38,948 nucleotides of DNA from a virus, in IMG/VR virus record IMGVR_UViG_3300025141_000275, positions 1 through 38,948 of that record; one strand, written 5' to 3'. The number at the start of each line of letters is the position of its first letter. Position 1 is the stretch's first letter. Below the pieces are notes generated by a model. The model was not told where the DNA came from and ran no database searches. It was given only the letters and a program-made list of their open reading frames with translations. Below are positions 38,685 to 38,948 of this stretch, one piece after another. The position numbers and the translations under genes were made by a program.

Positions 38685-38948
38685 TTACGAAATCGCCAGT
38701 GAATACACATAGGTTGGCCCCACTATTGCCGTTACTGCCGCGTTGGATGTATTACCCCGAACGTCTATGCTCGTTATGGCCGCAGTCGGAAGCGGCCCAC
38801 CGTTAGTAATATTGGTTAATTGGGTCATGCCTCCATCGCGAAAAGTCCAGCCCATAGCGTTGATACCTGTACCTACGTAATCAGAGCCCCTCATCCCGAG
38901 ATACACCACCGATAAACTTACACCGTTATTCCCCGACGAAAATAATGT
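38685..38948 (-). CDS. Fibre-type protein, C-terminal part (cut by right edge)
   Basis: The frame is open from the right edge to the stop at 38685-38687, 87 codons before the stop, and it has no obligate start inside the window. The peptide TLFSSGNNGVSLSVVYLG...GMTQLTNITNGG...VRGNTSNAAV...YVYSLAIS is Gly/Asn/Thr-rich and beta-like. The leading TLFSSGNNG aligns with the TVLTSAGAT linker that follows the ELALGAAD motif in the propeller fibre. This frame is therefore probably the rest of the gene cut at the left edge (1-110); see findings. The tail-chaperone gene follows. Confidence 0.6.
   Translation of the reverse strand, partial: TLFSSGNNGVSLSVVYLGMRGSDYVGTGINAMGWTFRDGGMTQLTNITNGGPLPTAAITSIDVRGNTSNAAVTAIVGPTYVYSLAIS

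Overview
The window looks like an almost complete genome, about 39 kb, of an uncultivated tailed bacteriophage. A podovirus-like particle is the best guess. It has a large terminase, a portal, a P22-like coat protein with a scaffold, and a very large internal-virion-type protein, but no tape-measure, sheath or tail-tube genes. Strong Shine-Dalgarno sequences, frequent GTG/TTG starts, overlapping genes and an r1t-like holin point to a bacterial host. Overall base composition is AT-rich. No integrase, DNA polymerase, RNA polymerase, tRNA or CRISPR array was seen, so I infer a lytic phage that uses the host polymerases.

Layout. The late block is all on the minus strand, from 21673 down to base 1. 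It runs: two paralogous small proteins, a LexA-like winged-helix protein, a probable small terminase, large terminase, portal, three internal or structural proteins (one of 2780 aa), scaffold, major capsid protein, a capsid-associated protein and tail-fibre genes. The same strand continues from the right end (38948 down to 30884) with tail-fibre, tail-chaperone and other structural genes, then the lysis genes (M23 endopeptidase, holin, membrane/coiled-coil protein) and a thermonuclease. The gene cut by the left edge and the one cut by the right edge appear to be two halves of one short fibre gene. The molecule therefore appears circular or circularly permuted, with a single late transcription unit of roughly 30 kb.

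The early block (about 21.87-30.7 kb) is on the plus strand. It starts with a GC-rich cassette of unknown genes closed by a strong terminator, then small Cys-rich proteins. After these comes a replication/recombination operon: a single-strand-annealing-like protein, a TOPRIM primase fused to a RecA-fold helicase, a PD-(D/E)XK resolvase-like nuclease and a Cas4/RecB-like Fe-S nuclease. A two-gene minus-strand cassette (DUF932 protein plus a small partner) is embedded in this block. It is flanked by intergenic DNA rich in AGTTNCC-type repeats.

Control regions. Early and late blocks diverge at about 21.67-22.04 kb. That region holds candidate promoters, repeated AGAACATAAG sites, dyads and a G-run that could form a quadruplex. 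They converge at about 30.7-30.9 kb, where two long hairpins sit. The most unusual non-coding signals are the AGTTNCC repeat field at 23.79-23.98 kb, the matching dyad at 25.82 kb, and a run of three hairpins at 30.26-30.38 kb. The last of these three folds over the ribosome binding site of a small Cys/His-rich protein.
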